Origin: Franzmannia qiaohouensis
GTDB taxonomy: Bacteria; Pseudomonadota; Gammaproteobacteria; Pseudomonadales; Halomonadaceae
Direction of reading: 5' to 3'
NCBI RefSeq assembly: GCF_031451695.1
Contig: NZ_JARWAM010000001.1
Location: 186,001 to 250,000, forward strand
DNA: 64,000 nt
Under the pieces are notes generated by a model. The model was given only the letters and a program-made list of their open reading frames with translations. It was not told the origin of the DNA and made no database searches. The stretch's first letter is position 1. Every line of letters begins with the position of its first letter. Position numbers and translations under genes: made by a program. Positions 8,679-17,878 of this stretch are shown one piece after another.

Positions 8679-8799
8679 GCATGACTCCCGTTGCAGATGG
8701 GTTACCAGCGCTAGTGTGGCGCCAGATCGCGCCCATGTCAGCGGCTTGCGAGACGCTGCAGGGCATCGGCATGGCGGAGCACGGGTGAGTCGCGTCTCA

Positions 8800-10107
8800 T
8801 CAGGCCCTCGGCAGCACCAGGATGGCGCGCAGGTCGTTGACGTTGGTGCGGGTCGGCCCAGTGATGATCAGGTCGTCGAGCGCAGCGAAGAAGCTGTAGG
8901 CGTCGTTGCGCGCCAGGTGGTCGGCCACCGACAGCCGGGCGGCCCGGGCGCGGCCCCAGCATCGGGGGCCGAACAGCGCCCCGGCGTTGTCTTCTGAGCC
9001 GTCGATGCCGTCGGTATCGATGGCCAGGGCATAGATGCCCTCGGCGCCTTTGAGGGTATCGAATAGCCCCAGCAGGTACTCGACGTTGCGTCCGCCGCGA
9101 CCGTCCCCCTGCACGGTGACGCTGGTTTCACCGCCGGAGAGGATCAGCAGCGGGGTGCTGATCTCGCCCTGGGCGGTGAGCGCCATGCGCCCCTGGGCGC
9201 GGCCCAGGTCGCGCGCCTCGCCCTCGAGATCGTCGCCGAGCAGGCGCACCTGCACGCCGCTGCGTTCAGCGCGCTCGCGCGCGGTGGCCAAGGCATCGCT
9301 GGCCTTGGCCAGCACCCGCGAGACATCGCGAGAAAAGCCGGGTGCCCCGGGTCCAGGCGCCGAGACGTCGCTGACCAGGTGGCGCCGCACGCTGTCGGGA
9401 ATCGTGATGGCGTGACGCTCGAGGATCGCCAGCGCATCCTGCGCTGTGGTGGCATCCGGCAGCGTCGGTCCCGAGGCGATCAGGGTCGGGTCGTCGCCGG
9501 GCACGTCGGAGATCAGGTAGGTCACCACTTGCGCCGGGTGCGCCGCCGCGGCCAGCCGACCGCCCTTGATCGCCGACAGGTGGCGACGCACGGTGTTGAT
9601 CTCGCGAATCGGCGCACCGCAGCGGAGCAGCGCCTGGTTGATCGCCTGCTTCTGGCGCAGCGCCAGGCCCGGCGCCGGCAGGGTCATCAGCGCCGAGCCG
9701 CCGCCCGAGACCAGCGCGATCACCAGGTCGTCTTCGCCGAGCCCGCTTACGCTGTCGAGCATGCGCCGCGCGGCCTGTTCGCCGAGCGCATCGGGCATCG
9801 GGTGCGACGCCTCCAGCACCTCGATATGGCGGCATTCGGCTCCGTGGCCATAGCGGGTGACCACCACGCCGCCCAGCTCAGCCTGCGGGTAGTGTCGCTG
9901 CCAGACGCGCTCCAGCGCCTGGGCCATGGCCGCAGCGGCCTTGCCGGCACCCACCACCCACGTGCGGCCGGCAGGCGGCGGCGGCAGGTTATCCGTCAGC
10001 AGGGCATCGGGGTGCACGGCAGCAACCGCACCCTTGGCCAGATGTAACAGCCAGCGGCGGGTCGCCTCACCGCTGGTGAAGGGGGCATGGGGGGTAAAGG
10101 CATTCAT
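8800..10107 (-). CDS. ttuD: Glycerate 2-kinase (MOFRL family)
   Basis: A 435-residue protein of the GCK/TtuD family with a GCK N-terminal domain and a C-terminal MOFRL domain. Features include GAGKAAAAMAQAL near residue 55, the ALVSGGGSALMTLP segment near 130 and a GGRNVEYLLG stretch at the start of MOFRL. It phosphorylates D-glycerate to 2-phosphoglycerate in the cytoplasm; older annotations call it hydroxypyruvate reductase. GAGGAG lies 7 nt before the start. It is the last step of the glyoxylate route whose other enzymes lie immediately upstream (glxR, hyi, gcl). Confidence 0.92.
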   Translation of the reverse strand: MNAFTPHAPFTSGEATRRWLLHLAKGAVAAVHPDALLTDNLPPPPAGRTWVVGAGKAAAAMAQALERVWQRHYPQAELGGVVVTRYGHGAECRHIEVLEASHPMPDALGEQAARRMLDSVSGLGEDDLVIALVSGGGSALMTLPAPGLALRQKQAINQALLRCGAPIREINTVRRHLSAIKGGRLAAAAHPAQVVTYLISDVPGDDPTLIASGPTLPDATTAQDALAILERHAITIPDSVRRHLVSDVSAPGPGAPGFSRDVSRVLAKASDALATARERAERSGVQVRLLGDDLEGEARDLGRAQGRMALTAQGEISTPLLILSGGETSVTVQGDGRGGRNVEYLLGLFDTLKGAEGIYALAIDTDGIDGSEDNAGALFGPRCWGRARAARLSVADHLARNDAYSFFAALDDLIITGPTRTNVNDLRAILVLPRA

Positions 10108-10312
10108 CGGTCAACTCCTCACAGCACGCAGCGCGCGACGCAAGTGAAAGCGGGATCGCGTATCGGGGCAGCAAAAAAGCCGGTGACAAGCCGCAAGTCG
10201 CAGGGGGCGCCTGTCACCGGTGGAAGGCCACATGCAGTGGCGATGGCAGGCGACGACCCGACGCCTGCCAACTCATGCGGAGCGCTGGCGCGCTCCCTGT
10301 TCTAGCGCTCAT

Positions 10313-10336
10313 GACAGCCCCATCGCTGGGGCTGTC
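10313..10336. terminator. Hairpin after tartronate semialdehyde reductase gene
   Basis: A perfect 9-bp stem GACAGCCCC / GGGGCTGTC with a 6-nt loop lies 20 bp beyond the stop of the reductase gene on the minus strand. There is no clear U-tract. It separates that gene from the kinase gene and is probably a terminator or processing site. A longer inverted repeat, CCGGTGACA / TGTCACCGG, lies further on at 10180-10220. Confidence 0.55.
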
Positions 10337-10355
10337 GCGTCGGCAGAGCGCCGCT

Positions 10356-11240
10356 TCAGCTGCCGATTTGGTGATCGGCGAGCTGCTCGAGAGCGCGCAG
10401 GATGCCGGCGTGATCCCACTCCTCACCGCCGTGGGCAGCACAGGCCTGGAACAGCTGCTGGGCGTTGGCAGTACCCGGCAGCGACAGCTTGAGGCTGCGC
10501 GCCCCCTCCAGCGCCAGGTTGAGGTCCTTCTGGTGCAGCTTGATCTTGAAGCCCGGGTCGAAGGTGCGCTTGATCATGCGCTCACCGTGCACATCGAGGA
10601 TCTTCGACTGGGCCAGGCCGCCGAGCAGCGATTCGCGCACCTTGGCCACGTCGGCACCCGCCTTGGAGGCGAACAGCAGGCCCTCGGCCACCGCCTCGAT
10701 GGTCAGCGCGACGACGATCTGGTTGGCCACCTTGCAGGTCTGGCCGGCGCCGTGACCACCGATATGGGTGATGGTCTTGCCCATCACCTCGAGGACCGGC
10801 TTGGCCCGCGCGAAGCCCTCCTCGGTGGCACCGACCATGATGGTCAGCGCGGCGTTGATGGCACCGCCCTCGCCGCCGGACACCGGGGCGTCGACGTACT
10901 CGCCGCCGGCCTCGGTAATACGCTTGGCGAACTCTTGAGTGGCGATCGGCGCGATCGAGCTCATGTCGATCACCAGGGTGCCGGGCTTGAGGCCCTCGAT
11001 CACGCCGCCCTCGCCGAATAGCACCAGCTCGACGTCCGGGGTGTCGGGCACAATGCTGATGATCACCTCGGCCTCGGCGGCGACGGCTGCCGGGGTATCC
11101 AGCTCGCGCATGCCTTTTTCGGCCAGGCCGGCGTCCAGCGCGCCGCGCTTCACCGTCAGCAGCTCATGGCCGGCGTCCAGAAGATGTCCGGCCATGGGGC
11201 GGCCCATGATGCCCAGGCCGATAAATCCGATCTTGCTCAT
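10356..11240 (-). CDS. glxR: 2-hydroxy-3-oxopropionate reductase (tartronate semialdehyde reductase)
   Basis: A 294-residue beta-hydroxyacid dehydrogenase. The Rossmann motif IGFIGLGIMGRPMAG begins at residue 4, the substrate segment DAPVSGGEGGA lies near 117-127, and the catalytic-lysine helix reads CKVANQIVVAL near 168-178. It reduces tartronate semialdehyde to D-glycerate with NAD(P)H. It lies between the glycerate kinase and hydroxypyruvate isomerase genes, so the role in glyoxylate assimilation from ureides is well supported. The upstream gap contains one copy of the structured intergenic repeat. Confidence 0.94.
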   Translation of the reverse strand: MSKIGFIGLGIMGRPMAGHLLDAGHELLTVKRGALDAGLAEKGMRELDTPAAVAAEAEVIISIVPDTPDVELVLFGEGGVIEGLKPGTLVIDMSSIAPIATQEFAKRITEAGGEYVDAPVSGGEGGAINAALTIMVGATEEGFARAKPVLEVMGKTITHIGGHGAGQTCKVANQIVVALTIEAVAEGLLFASKAGADVAKVRESLLGGLAQSKILDVHGERMIKRTFDPGFKIKLHQKDLNLALEGARSLKLSLPGTANAQQLFQACAAHGGEEWDHAGILRALEQLADHQIGS

Positions 11241-11309
11241 AATATGTCTCCTGTCAGATTGTCAGTGTGCTTGCTGAGTGTGCGCTCGTTTCCAGCCACT
11301 GTAGAGATG

Positions 11310-11410
11310 AGCGCCGGGGGCAAGGCGAAGCGAGGGTTATTTGCCATGGATGGCAAATGTAGCGCCCAGGGATGGGTTCACAGCGCCCTCGCGAAGGCTT
11401 GCCACCGGCA
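11310..11410 (-). repeat. Structured intergenic repeat, copy A (inverted orientation)
   Basis: One of five related, foldable intergenic elements in this window, in the opposite orientation to the other four. Read on the minus strand it has an outer stem GGCAAG / CTTGCC, an inner stem GCGAGGG / CCCTCGC, the conserved middle GCGCTGTGAACCC...CTGGGCGCTAC, and an apical hairpin ATTTGCCAT CC ATGGCAAAT. The stems are complementary but differ in sequence from the other copies. It lies between glxR and hyi. Confidence 0.88.
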
Positions 11411-11443
11411 CAGCTCATCGCTGCTGGGCAACACCCACCCGAC

Positions 11444-12220
11444 TCATCGCACGCTATCCAGCCAGCCCAGGCCCTCACGGGTGGTAGTGGCCGGCTTGTA
11501 CTCGCAGCCGATCCAACCGTCGTAGCCGAGCCGGTCGAGATGTGCGAACAGAAACGGGTAGTGGATTTCGCCCGTTCCCGGCTCGTGACGCCCCGGGTTG
11601 TCGGCCAGCTGTACGTGCGCGATCTGCGCCAGATTAGCCTCGATGGTCGGCGCCAGATCCCCCTCCATGATCTGCATGTGATAGATGTCGTACTGCAACT
11701 TGAGATTAGCGCTTCCCACCGTTTCGAACAGCGCCAATGCCTGATCGGTGCGATTGAGGAAGAAGCCCGGGATGTCGCGGGTATTGATCGGCTCGGCGAG
11801 CAGCAGGATACCCGCCGCCTCGAGCTTGTCGGCGGCGTAGCGCAGGTTGTCGATCAGCGTCTGGCGCGCCTGCTCCTGGCTGACGCCCTGGGGCTGGATG
11901 CCGGCCAAGCAGTTGACCTGCCTGCAGCCCAGCGCAGTGGCGTAGTCGATGGCCTGCTCGACGCCGGCACGAAACTCCTCGACGCGATCCGGATGGCAGG
12001 CGATGCCGCGCTCGCCGGCGGCCCAGTCACCGGCCGGCAGGTTGTGCAGCACCTGAGTCAGGCCGTGGGCATCGAGCCGGGCCTTGATCTCGCTGGCCGG
12101 GTAATCGTAGGGGAACAGATACTCGACGCCCTTGAAGCCGGCCTTGGCGGCGGCCTCGAAACGGTCGAGGAACTCCTCCTCGGTAAACAGCATGCTGAGA
12201 TTGGCGGCAAACTTGGGCAT
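11444..12220 (-). CDS. hyi: Hydroxypyruvate isomerase
   Basis: A 258-residue TIM-barrel isomerase of the xylose isomerase-like superfamily, the same length as E. coli Hyi. The N-terminus (FAANLSMLF) and the segments GVEYLFPYD, LLAEPINTRDIPGFF and LQYDIYHMQIMEGD, which carry the metal ligands, are all present. It interconverts hydroxypyruvate and tartronate semialdehyde. Its position directly downstream of gcl is the standard gcl-hyi-glxR order. A structured repeat flanks it on each side (copies A and B). Confidence 0.94.
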   Translation of the reverse strand: MPKFAANLSMLFTEEEFLDRFEAAAKAGFKGVEYLFPYDYPASEIKARLDAHGLTQVLHNLPAGDWAAGERGIACHPDRVEEFRAGVEQAIDYATALGCRQVNCLAGIQPQGVSQEQARQTLIDNLRYAADKLEAAGILLLAEPINTRDIPGFFLNRTDQALALFETVGSANLKLQYDIYHMQIMEGDLAPTIEANLAQIAHVQLADNPGRHEPGTGEIHYPFLFAHLDRLGYDGWIGCEYKPATTTREGLGWLDSVR

Positions 12221-12262
12221 ATCTCATCTCCATTGGGTCGCTGGTTCTATTCTGCAGCGGGG

Positions 12263-12450
12263 CTGATCCGGCGCCAGGCCTGCGGGGAGGCGCTGTAAAC
12301 CCTTCCCTGGGCGCTACCTACGCCCTGCGGCGCTCTCGCATCCTGCTCCACTTGCAGGGCCGGTGCTGGCCATCCATGGCCAGCCCGTTCGAAGCAGTGC
12401 TTCTCACCCCTGGCGTAGAACCTCCCCTCTGGCCTTTCCCCGGCGCCCCG
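12263..12450 (+). repeat. Structured intergenic repeat, copy B (enlarged)
   Basis: The same element as the other four, but about 75 nt longer. The base is conserved (AGGCC / GGCCT, GGGGAGG / CCTCCCC, and the middle GCGCTGTAAACCC). The single apical hairpin is replaced by a branched head: CTACGCC / GGCGTAG encloses GCCCTGC / GCAGGGC, then GCTGGCCAT CC ATGGCCAGC, then GAAGC agt GCTTC. It fills the gap between hyi and gcl. Confidence 0.82.
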
Positions 12451-12466
12451 TGTGGTGTTCTGAACG

Positions 12467-14242
<1,776 letters not shown>

Positions 14243-14276
14243 GACGATTCCTCCTCGGTGACGTGATCCGTTGTTG

Positions 14277-14285
14277 TTGTATACC
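14277..14285. promoter_or_regulatory. GTATAC operator box at the gcl promoter
   Basis: TTGTATACC matches seven of eight bases of the TGTATACA box seen upstream of other purine genes. It lies immediately downstream of the predicted gcl -10 element, where a bound repressor would block initiation. Confidence 0.6.
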
Positions 14286-14314
14286 AAGCTAGACCGCCGA
14301 AGATTTGCCGTCAA
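14286..14314 (-). promoter_or_regulatory. Predicted sigma-70 promoter of gcl
   Basis: On the minus strand a -35 element TTGACG (14309-14314) and a -10 element TAGCTT (14286-14291) are separated by 17 nt. The spacing is ideal and the -35 matches five of six consensus bases. The promoter is framed by the TGGAA-N5-TTCCA box upstream and the GTATAC box downstream. Confidence 0.55.
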
Positions 14315-14321
14315 TATTTTA

Positions 14322-14336
14322 TGGAAAATATTTCCA
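14322..14336. promoter_or_regulatory. AllR-type palindrome upstream of gcl
   Basis: The sequence TGGAAAATATTTCCA has arms TGGAAA / TTTCCA and lies just upstream of the gcl -35 element. The same TGGAA-N5-TTCCA pattern occurs upstream of allE at 16062. It resembles, from memory, the sites recognised by the IclR-family allantoin regulator AllR; an IclR regulator is encoded at 30996-31829. Confidence 0.6.
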
Positions 14337-14518
14337 CTAAATACCAATAGAGAATCGAGAACACCATTCATCAGCCTCGCGAGCGGTTCTCATCGAGCAG
14401 AAAGAGATGCCATACAGCACCCGAAAACGCATCGAGCGGACACGCCGAAGGGGCAGAAGGCCGCGCCTCCTGCCCGTTCTCGGCAAACCCCATCACGACG
14501 CTGCGGTGTCGCGGCAGC

Positions 14519-15007
14519 TCAGTCGAGGCTGATGCGCAGCGCCAGCGGATACTCGTCGCAGTTGTTACCCTCGCCGCCGCGGTCGACGACCAGGAACTCG
14601 CCCTCGCGCTCGAGCACCGACTGGATGGCATGCCAGGTACCGGCACGGTAGTTGACGCCCTGGCGGCCGTCGGTGACGAAAGCGCGCACGTCGCCCGGGT
14701 GGATGCTATCCCCCGGTGGGGCGACCACGATGATGAAGCGCTCCTCGTGCAGCGGCATGAAGGCCTGGCTGCCCTGGGGGTGGCGCTCCAGGAAGTCGAG
14801 TTCGAGCGGCACATCCACCGGCTGGCTGACGAAGATGCTGATCAGCGTATGCGCCTGCTCGCCCAGTGTCTCGACCTTGGCCAGGTCGTGATAGCGGCAG
14901 GTGCGCCCGGCATTGATATGAAAGTAGTCCGCAGTGCGCGTATCGATCACATCACCGAAGGGCGCGAAGGCCTCCGGCGTCAGCGGCGCGGCGTTGAGTT
15001 CCAGCAT
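14519..15007 (-). CDS. allA: Ureidoglycolate lyase
   Basis: A 162-residue cupin of the AllA family, the usual length. It cleaves (S)-ureidoglycolate to glyoxylate and urea. Family features are the N-terminal LTPEAFAPFGDVID, the FLERHPQGSQAFMPL segment near 75-90 and YRAGTWHAIQSVLE near 120-135. The gene lies upstream of gcl on the same strand; the 276-bp gap between them holds the gcl promoter and operators. Copy C of the structured repeat lies upstream of it. Confidence 0.93.
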   Translation of the reverse strand: MLELNAAPLTPEAFAPFGDVIDTRTADYFHINAGRTCRYHDLAKVETLGEQAHTLISIFVSQPVDVPLELDFLERHPQGSQAFMPLHEERFIIVVAPPGDSIHPGDVRAFVTDGRQGVNYRAGTWHAIQSVLEREGEFLVVDRGGEGNNCDEYPLALRISLD

Positions 15008-15072
15008 GTAGACTCCATTTCCCAGGCTTTGTTATGTGTGGCAACGCAATGGCAGAGTAGCGCCACTCGAGG

Positions 15073-15184
15073 CTGATCCGGCGGCAGGCCTACGAGGGGG
15101 CGCTGTAAACCCGTCCCTGGGCGCTACCTTGCGCCATCCATGGCGCAAACCCCCTCTACGACCTGTCCCCGGCGCCTCTCGCTC
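15073..15184 (+). repeat. Structured intergenic repeat, copy C
   Basis: A member of the five-copy family. It begins GATCCGGCGGCAGGCC and ends CCCCGGCGCC. Stems: CAGG / CCTG (outer), GAGGGGG / CCCCCTC (inner) and the apical TTGCGCCAT CC ATGGCGCAA. The middle is GCGCTGTAAACCC...CTGGGCGCTAC. It lies between allA and allE, both on the minus strand. Confidence 0.9.
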
Positions 15185-15205
15185 TCCGAAGTGCTCTGCT
15201 CGGTC

Positions 15206-16039
15206 TCAGCGAGCACCCAAGCGCAGCGCCGGATGGCGGTTGACGTCCTTGTAGAGCAAATAGCGGAACGGCCCCGGGCCACCGGCATAGCAGGCCTGTG
15301 GGCAGAAGGCGCGCAGCCACATGAAGTCGCCGGCCTCGACCTCCACCCAGTCCTGGTTGAGGTGATAGACCGCCTTGCCCTCCAGCACGTAGAGGCCGTG
15401 CTCCATCACATGGGTCTCATCGAAGGGGATCACGCCGCCCGGCTGGAAGGTGACGATATTGACGTGCATGTCGTGGCGCACATCGGCGGGGTCGACGAAG
15501 CGAGTGGTAGCCCAGCGCCCCTCGGTATCCGGCATCTCGACTGGCGCGATGTCGTTCTCGTTGGTGACGAAGGCCTCCGGCACCTCGAGGCCGTCGACGA
15601 ACTCGAACGCCTTGCGTACCCAGTGGAAGCGCACCGGCGCCGCCGACGCGTTATGCAGCTGCCAGTCGCTGCCTGGCGGGATGAAGGCGTAGCCGCCGGG
15701 CGTCATGTGGTGGCGCTCGCCGGCCAGGGTCAGGGTCATCTCCCCCTCGACCACGAACAGCACGCCCTCGGCGGCGGGATCGAGCTCGGGCCGCTCGCTG
15801 CCTCCGCCCGGCGCCACCTCCATGATGTACTGCGAGAAGGTCTCGGCGAAGCCGGACAGCGGCCGTGCCAGCACCCATAGCCGCGTGTCGTTCCAGAACG
15901 GCAGGTTGCTGGTGACGATATCGCCGAACACGCCCTTGGGAATCACCGCATAAGCCTCGGTGAATACCGCGCGGTCGCTGAGCAGCTGGGTCTGGGGCGG
16001 GTGTCCGCCGTGGGGGGCGTAGTAGGATCGTTTCGACAT
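15206..16039 (-). CDS. allE: (S)-ureidoglycine aminohydrolase (bicupin)
   Basis: A 277-residue double-cupin protein matching the AllE/UGlyAH family. It converts (S)-ureidoglycine to (S)-ureidoglycolate and ammonia with Mn2+. The N-terminus (SYYAPHGGHPPQ), the first cupin around residues 70-130 (GVLFVVEGEMTLTL) and the second around 190-255 (DETHVMEHGLYVLEGKAVYHL), which holds the metal ligands, are clear. It makes the substrate of AllA. An IclR-type palindrome lies just upstream, so the gene may have its own promoter. Confidence 0.94.
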   Translation of the reverse strand: MSKRSYYAPHGGHPPQTQLLSDRAVFTEAYAVIPKGVFGDIVTSNLPFWNDTRLWVLARPLSGFAETFSQYIMEVAPGGGSERPELDPAAEGVLFVVEGEMTLTLAGERHHMTPGGYAFIPPGSDWQLHNASAAPVRFHWVRKAFEFVDGLEVPEAFVTNENDIAPVEMPDTEGRWATTRFVDPADVRHDMHVNIVTFQPGGVIPFDETHVMEHGLYVLEGKAVYHLNQDWVEVEAGDFMWLRAFCPQACYAGGPGPFRYLLYKDVNRHPALRLGAR

Positions 16040-16061
16040 CAGACATTCTCGATATATTTAT

Positions 16062-16076
16062 TGGAAATTAATTCCA
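16062..16076. promoter_or_regulatory. AllR-type palindrome upstream of allE
   Basis: TGGAAATTAATTCCA shares the TGGAA-N5-TTCCA pattern with the site upstream of gcl. It lies 23 nt before the allE start in an AT-rich stretch between allE and puuE. Confidence 0.6.
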
Positions 16077-16119
16077 TATACTCAAAAGCGGGTTGGCGAC
16101 TGGCCTCTAGGCAAGGCTG

Positions 16120-17046
16120 TCAGCGCGCCGGCGCCGGATGCTGCTCGGCCCAGTGGCGGGCGATGTCCACCCGGCGCGTCACCCAGACCCGGTCATGCGC
16201 TTCGATGTGATCGAGGAAGCGCTGCAGGGCGCGGAAGCGCCCGGGGCGGCCAATCAGGCGACAGTGCAGACCGACCGACATCATCTTGGGGGTCTCCTCG
16301 CCCTCGGCGTAGAGCACGTCGAAGGCGTCGCGCAGGTAGCTGAAGAAGTGCTCAGCGGTGTTGAAGCCCTGGGGGGTCGCGAAGCGCATGTCGTTGGTAT
16401 CCAGGGTGTAGGGCACCACCAGATGATCGTGGGTTTCGCCCTGGCTGTCCTGCTCGCGGGTCCAGAACGGCAGGTCGTCGCCGTAGTAGTCGCTGTCGTA
16501 GAGGAACGAGCCCTCATCGAGTACCAGCCGGCGCGTATTGACGCTGTCGCGACCGGTGTACCAGCCCAGTGGCTTTTCTCCGTAGAGCGTCTGGAAGATC
16601 TCGATGGCGCGCTGCATGTGCTCGCGTTCGAGGCTCTCGGGCATGCCCTGGTAGTGCAGCCAGCGATAGCCGTGGCAGGCGATCTCGTGGCCCAGCTCCT
16701 GGAAGGCATGGGCCACCTCGGGATGGCGTTCCAACGCCATGGCCACGCCGAATACGGTCAGCGGCAGGCCACGCTTGTCGAACTCGTTGAGCACCCGCCA
16801 CACCCCGGCCCGTGAGCCGTATTCGTAGATCGACTCCATGCTCAGGTGGCGCTCAGGGTAGGCCTCGGCGCCGACGATCTCGGAGAGAAACTTCTCGGAG
16901 TGACTGTCGCCATGCAGCACACAGCTCTCGCCACCCTCTTCGTAGTTGAGCACGAACTGCACCGCAATTCTGGCCTTGCCCGGCCAGTTGGCCTGGGGCG
17001 GGGTGCGGCCGTAGCCGATCAGGTCGCGAGGGTAGTCGTGGGGCAT
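16120..17046 (-). CDS. puuE: Allantoinase PuuE (polysaccharide deacetylase fold)
   Basis: A 308-residue protein, the exact length typical of cofactor-independent PuuE allantoinases, which share the NodB/polysaccharide deacetylase fold. It opens with DYPRDLIGYGRTPP, followed by VLNYEEGGESCVLHGD, SMESIYEYGSRAGVWR and HEIACHGYRWLHYQ, all family signatures. It hydrolyses (S)-allantoin to allantoate. The upstream region carries a perfect TGTATACA box 50 nt before the start. The next step, allantoate amidohydrolase, is not encoded in this window. Confidence 0.95.
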   Translation of the reverse strand: MPHDYPRDLIGYGRTPPQANWPGKARIAVQFVLNYEEGGESCVLHGDSHSEKFLSEIVGAEAYPERHLSMESIYEYGSRAGVWRVLNEFDKRGLPLTVFGVAMALERHPEVAHAFQELGHEIACHGYRWLHYQGMPESLEREHMQRAIEIFQTLYGEKPLGWYTGRDSVNTRRLVLDEGSFLYDSDYYGDDLPFWTREQDSQGETHDHLVVPYTLDTNDMRFATPQGFNTAEHFFSYLRDAFDVLYAEGEETPKMMSVGLHCRLIGRPGRFRALQRFLDHIEAHDRVWVTRRVDIARHWAEQHPAPAR

Positions 17047-17095
17047 GGTAGAGCCTCTCCTTGTCTATTCTGAACGCTATGCTGGCAACACTTTA

Positions 17096-17103
17096 TGTAT
17101 ACA
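17096..17103. promoter_or_regulatory. TGTATACA operator box upstream of puuE
   Basis: A perfect TGTATACA palindrome flanked by AT-rich sequence, 50 nt upstream of puuE and just past the racemase stop. It matches the boxes at 17871, 18057, 28536 and 30315. Confidence 0.7.
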
Positions 17104-17122
17104 ATTTAAAGATAGAGTGTGT

Positions 17123-17821
17123 TCAGGTGGGTTGCAAGGGATCTGCGTGCCTGCCCTGCGCGGTAAGCGTCAACATGGCCTGTACCTGGGCCAGCGCCGC
17201 CTCCAGGCAGTCGATCACCCGGCACTCTTTCGCCGGTGCCAACTGCGTCGCCAGCCCCGCAAACGCGGCGCCCCCCACGATGACCACATCCGGCGCCAGC
17301 CGTGAGCGCTGCGCCTCGAGGGTCGCCACCAGCCGCTGCCTGGCCAGATCGCGCTGGGCCGGCAGCACCAGGTCATCGATGGCGATGGCGTCGATCCCCA
17401 GGCAGTGTCGCGCCACGCCGAGATCGTTGAGCTGATCCTCGATCATCCGCGGCCAGCGCTGCCCCGGCGTAATCACCGAGAAACGCCCGCCCAGCTGCAG
17501 GGCGCTCAGCACCGACGCCTCGAGCATCCCCACCACCGGCACCGTACTGATCTCACGCACCGCACTGATGCCCGGCTCACCGAAACAGGCCAGCAAAATG
17601 GCATCGAACCGCTCGGGATCGTTGACCAGATGATCCTCGGCCAAGCCCACCACCGCAGCCGCAGACAGCGCACAGTCGCGCCGCGATGCAATGTAGGCAA
17701 CGCTATCGACGGCCGTCTCTGCGACCACCTCGACGCCTGGCCCAAGCAGCCCTCGGGCCTTGGCAGCCATCTGATCGGTCATGGCGAGATTGGCATTGCC
17801 GTTGAGCAGCAGTAAACGCAT
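17123..17821 (-). CDS. Asp/Glu/hydantoin racemase family protein (allantoin racemase-like, one catalytic Cys missing)
   Basis: A 232-residue protein aligned without gaps, by eye, with HpxA-type allantoin/hydantoin racemases: N-terminal LLLLNGNAN, then LLACFGEPG with Cys79. In these racemases a second cysteine at 184 sits in a GCAGM motif; here the codon at 184 is GGC (Gly) and the motif reads VGGAAFAG. A two-base racemization mechanism therefore seems impaired. Arylmalonate decarboxylase is a family member with a single cysteine, so decarboxylase or another one-base chemistry is an alternative. GAGGAG precedes the ATG at 17821; the longer frame upstream is not used. It lies between puuE and a divergent NCS1 permease gene. 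Confidence 0.82.
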   Translation of the reverse strand: MRLLLLNGNANLAMTDQMAAKARGLLGPGVEVVAETAVDSVAYIASRRDCALSAAAVVGLAEDHLVNDPERFDAILLACFGEPGISAVREISTVPVVGMLEASVLSALQLGGRFSVITPGQRWPRMIEDQLNDLGVARHCLGIDAIAIDDLVLPAQRDLARQRLVATLEAQRSRLAPDVVIVGGAAFAGLATQLAPAKECRVIDCLEAALAQVQAMLTLTAQGRHADPLQPT

Positions 17822-17870
17822 GAGCGCCTCCTCAAGCACGTCGCCGGGCGGGTTGCCCGGCCAGACTAAT

Positions 17871-17878
17871 TGTATACA
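17871..17878. promoter_or_regulatory. TGTATACA operator box upstream of the racemase gene
   Basis: A perfect TGTATACA palindrome 50 nt upstream of the racemase start, the same distance as the box before puuE. Confidence 0.7.

Noticed and set aside
10180..10220. Inverted repeat CCGGTGACA / TGTCACCGG near the glycerate kinase gene as another member of the repeat family
   Set aside because: It lacks the conserved middle and the CCATCCATGG apex of the five-copy repeat; it is just a widely spaced inverted repeat.
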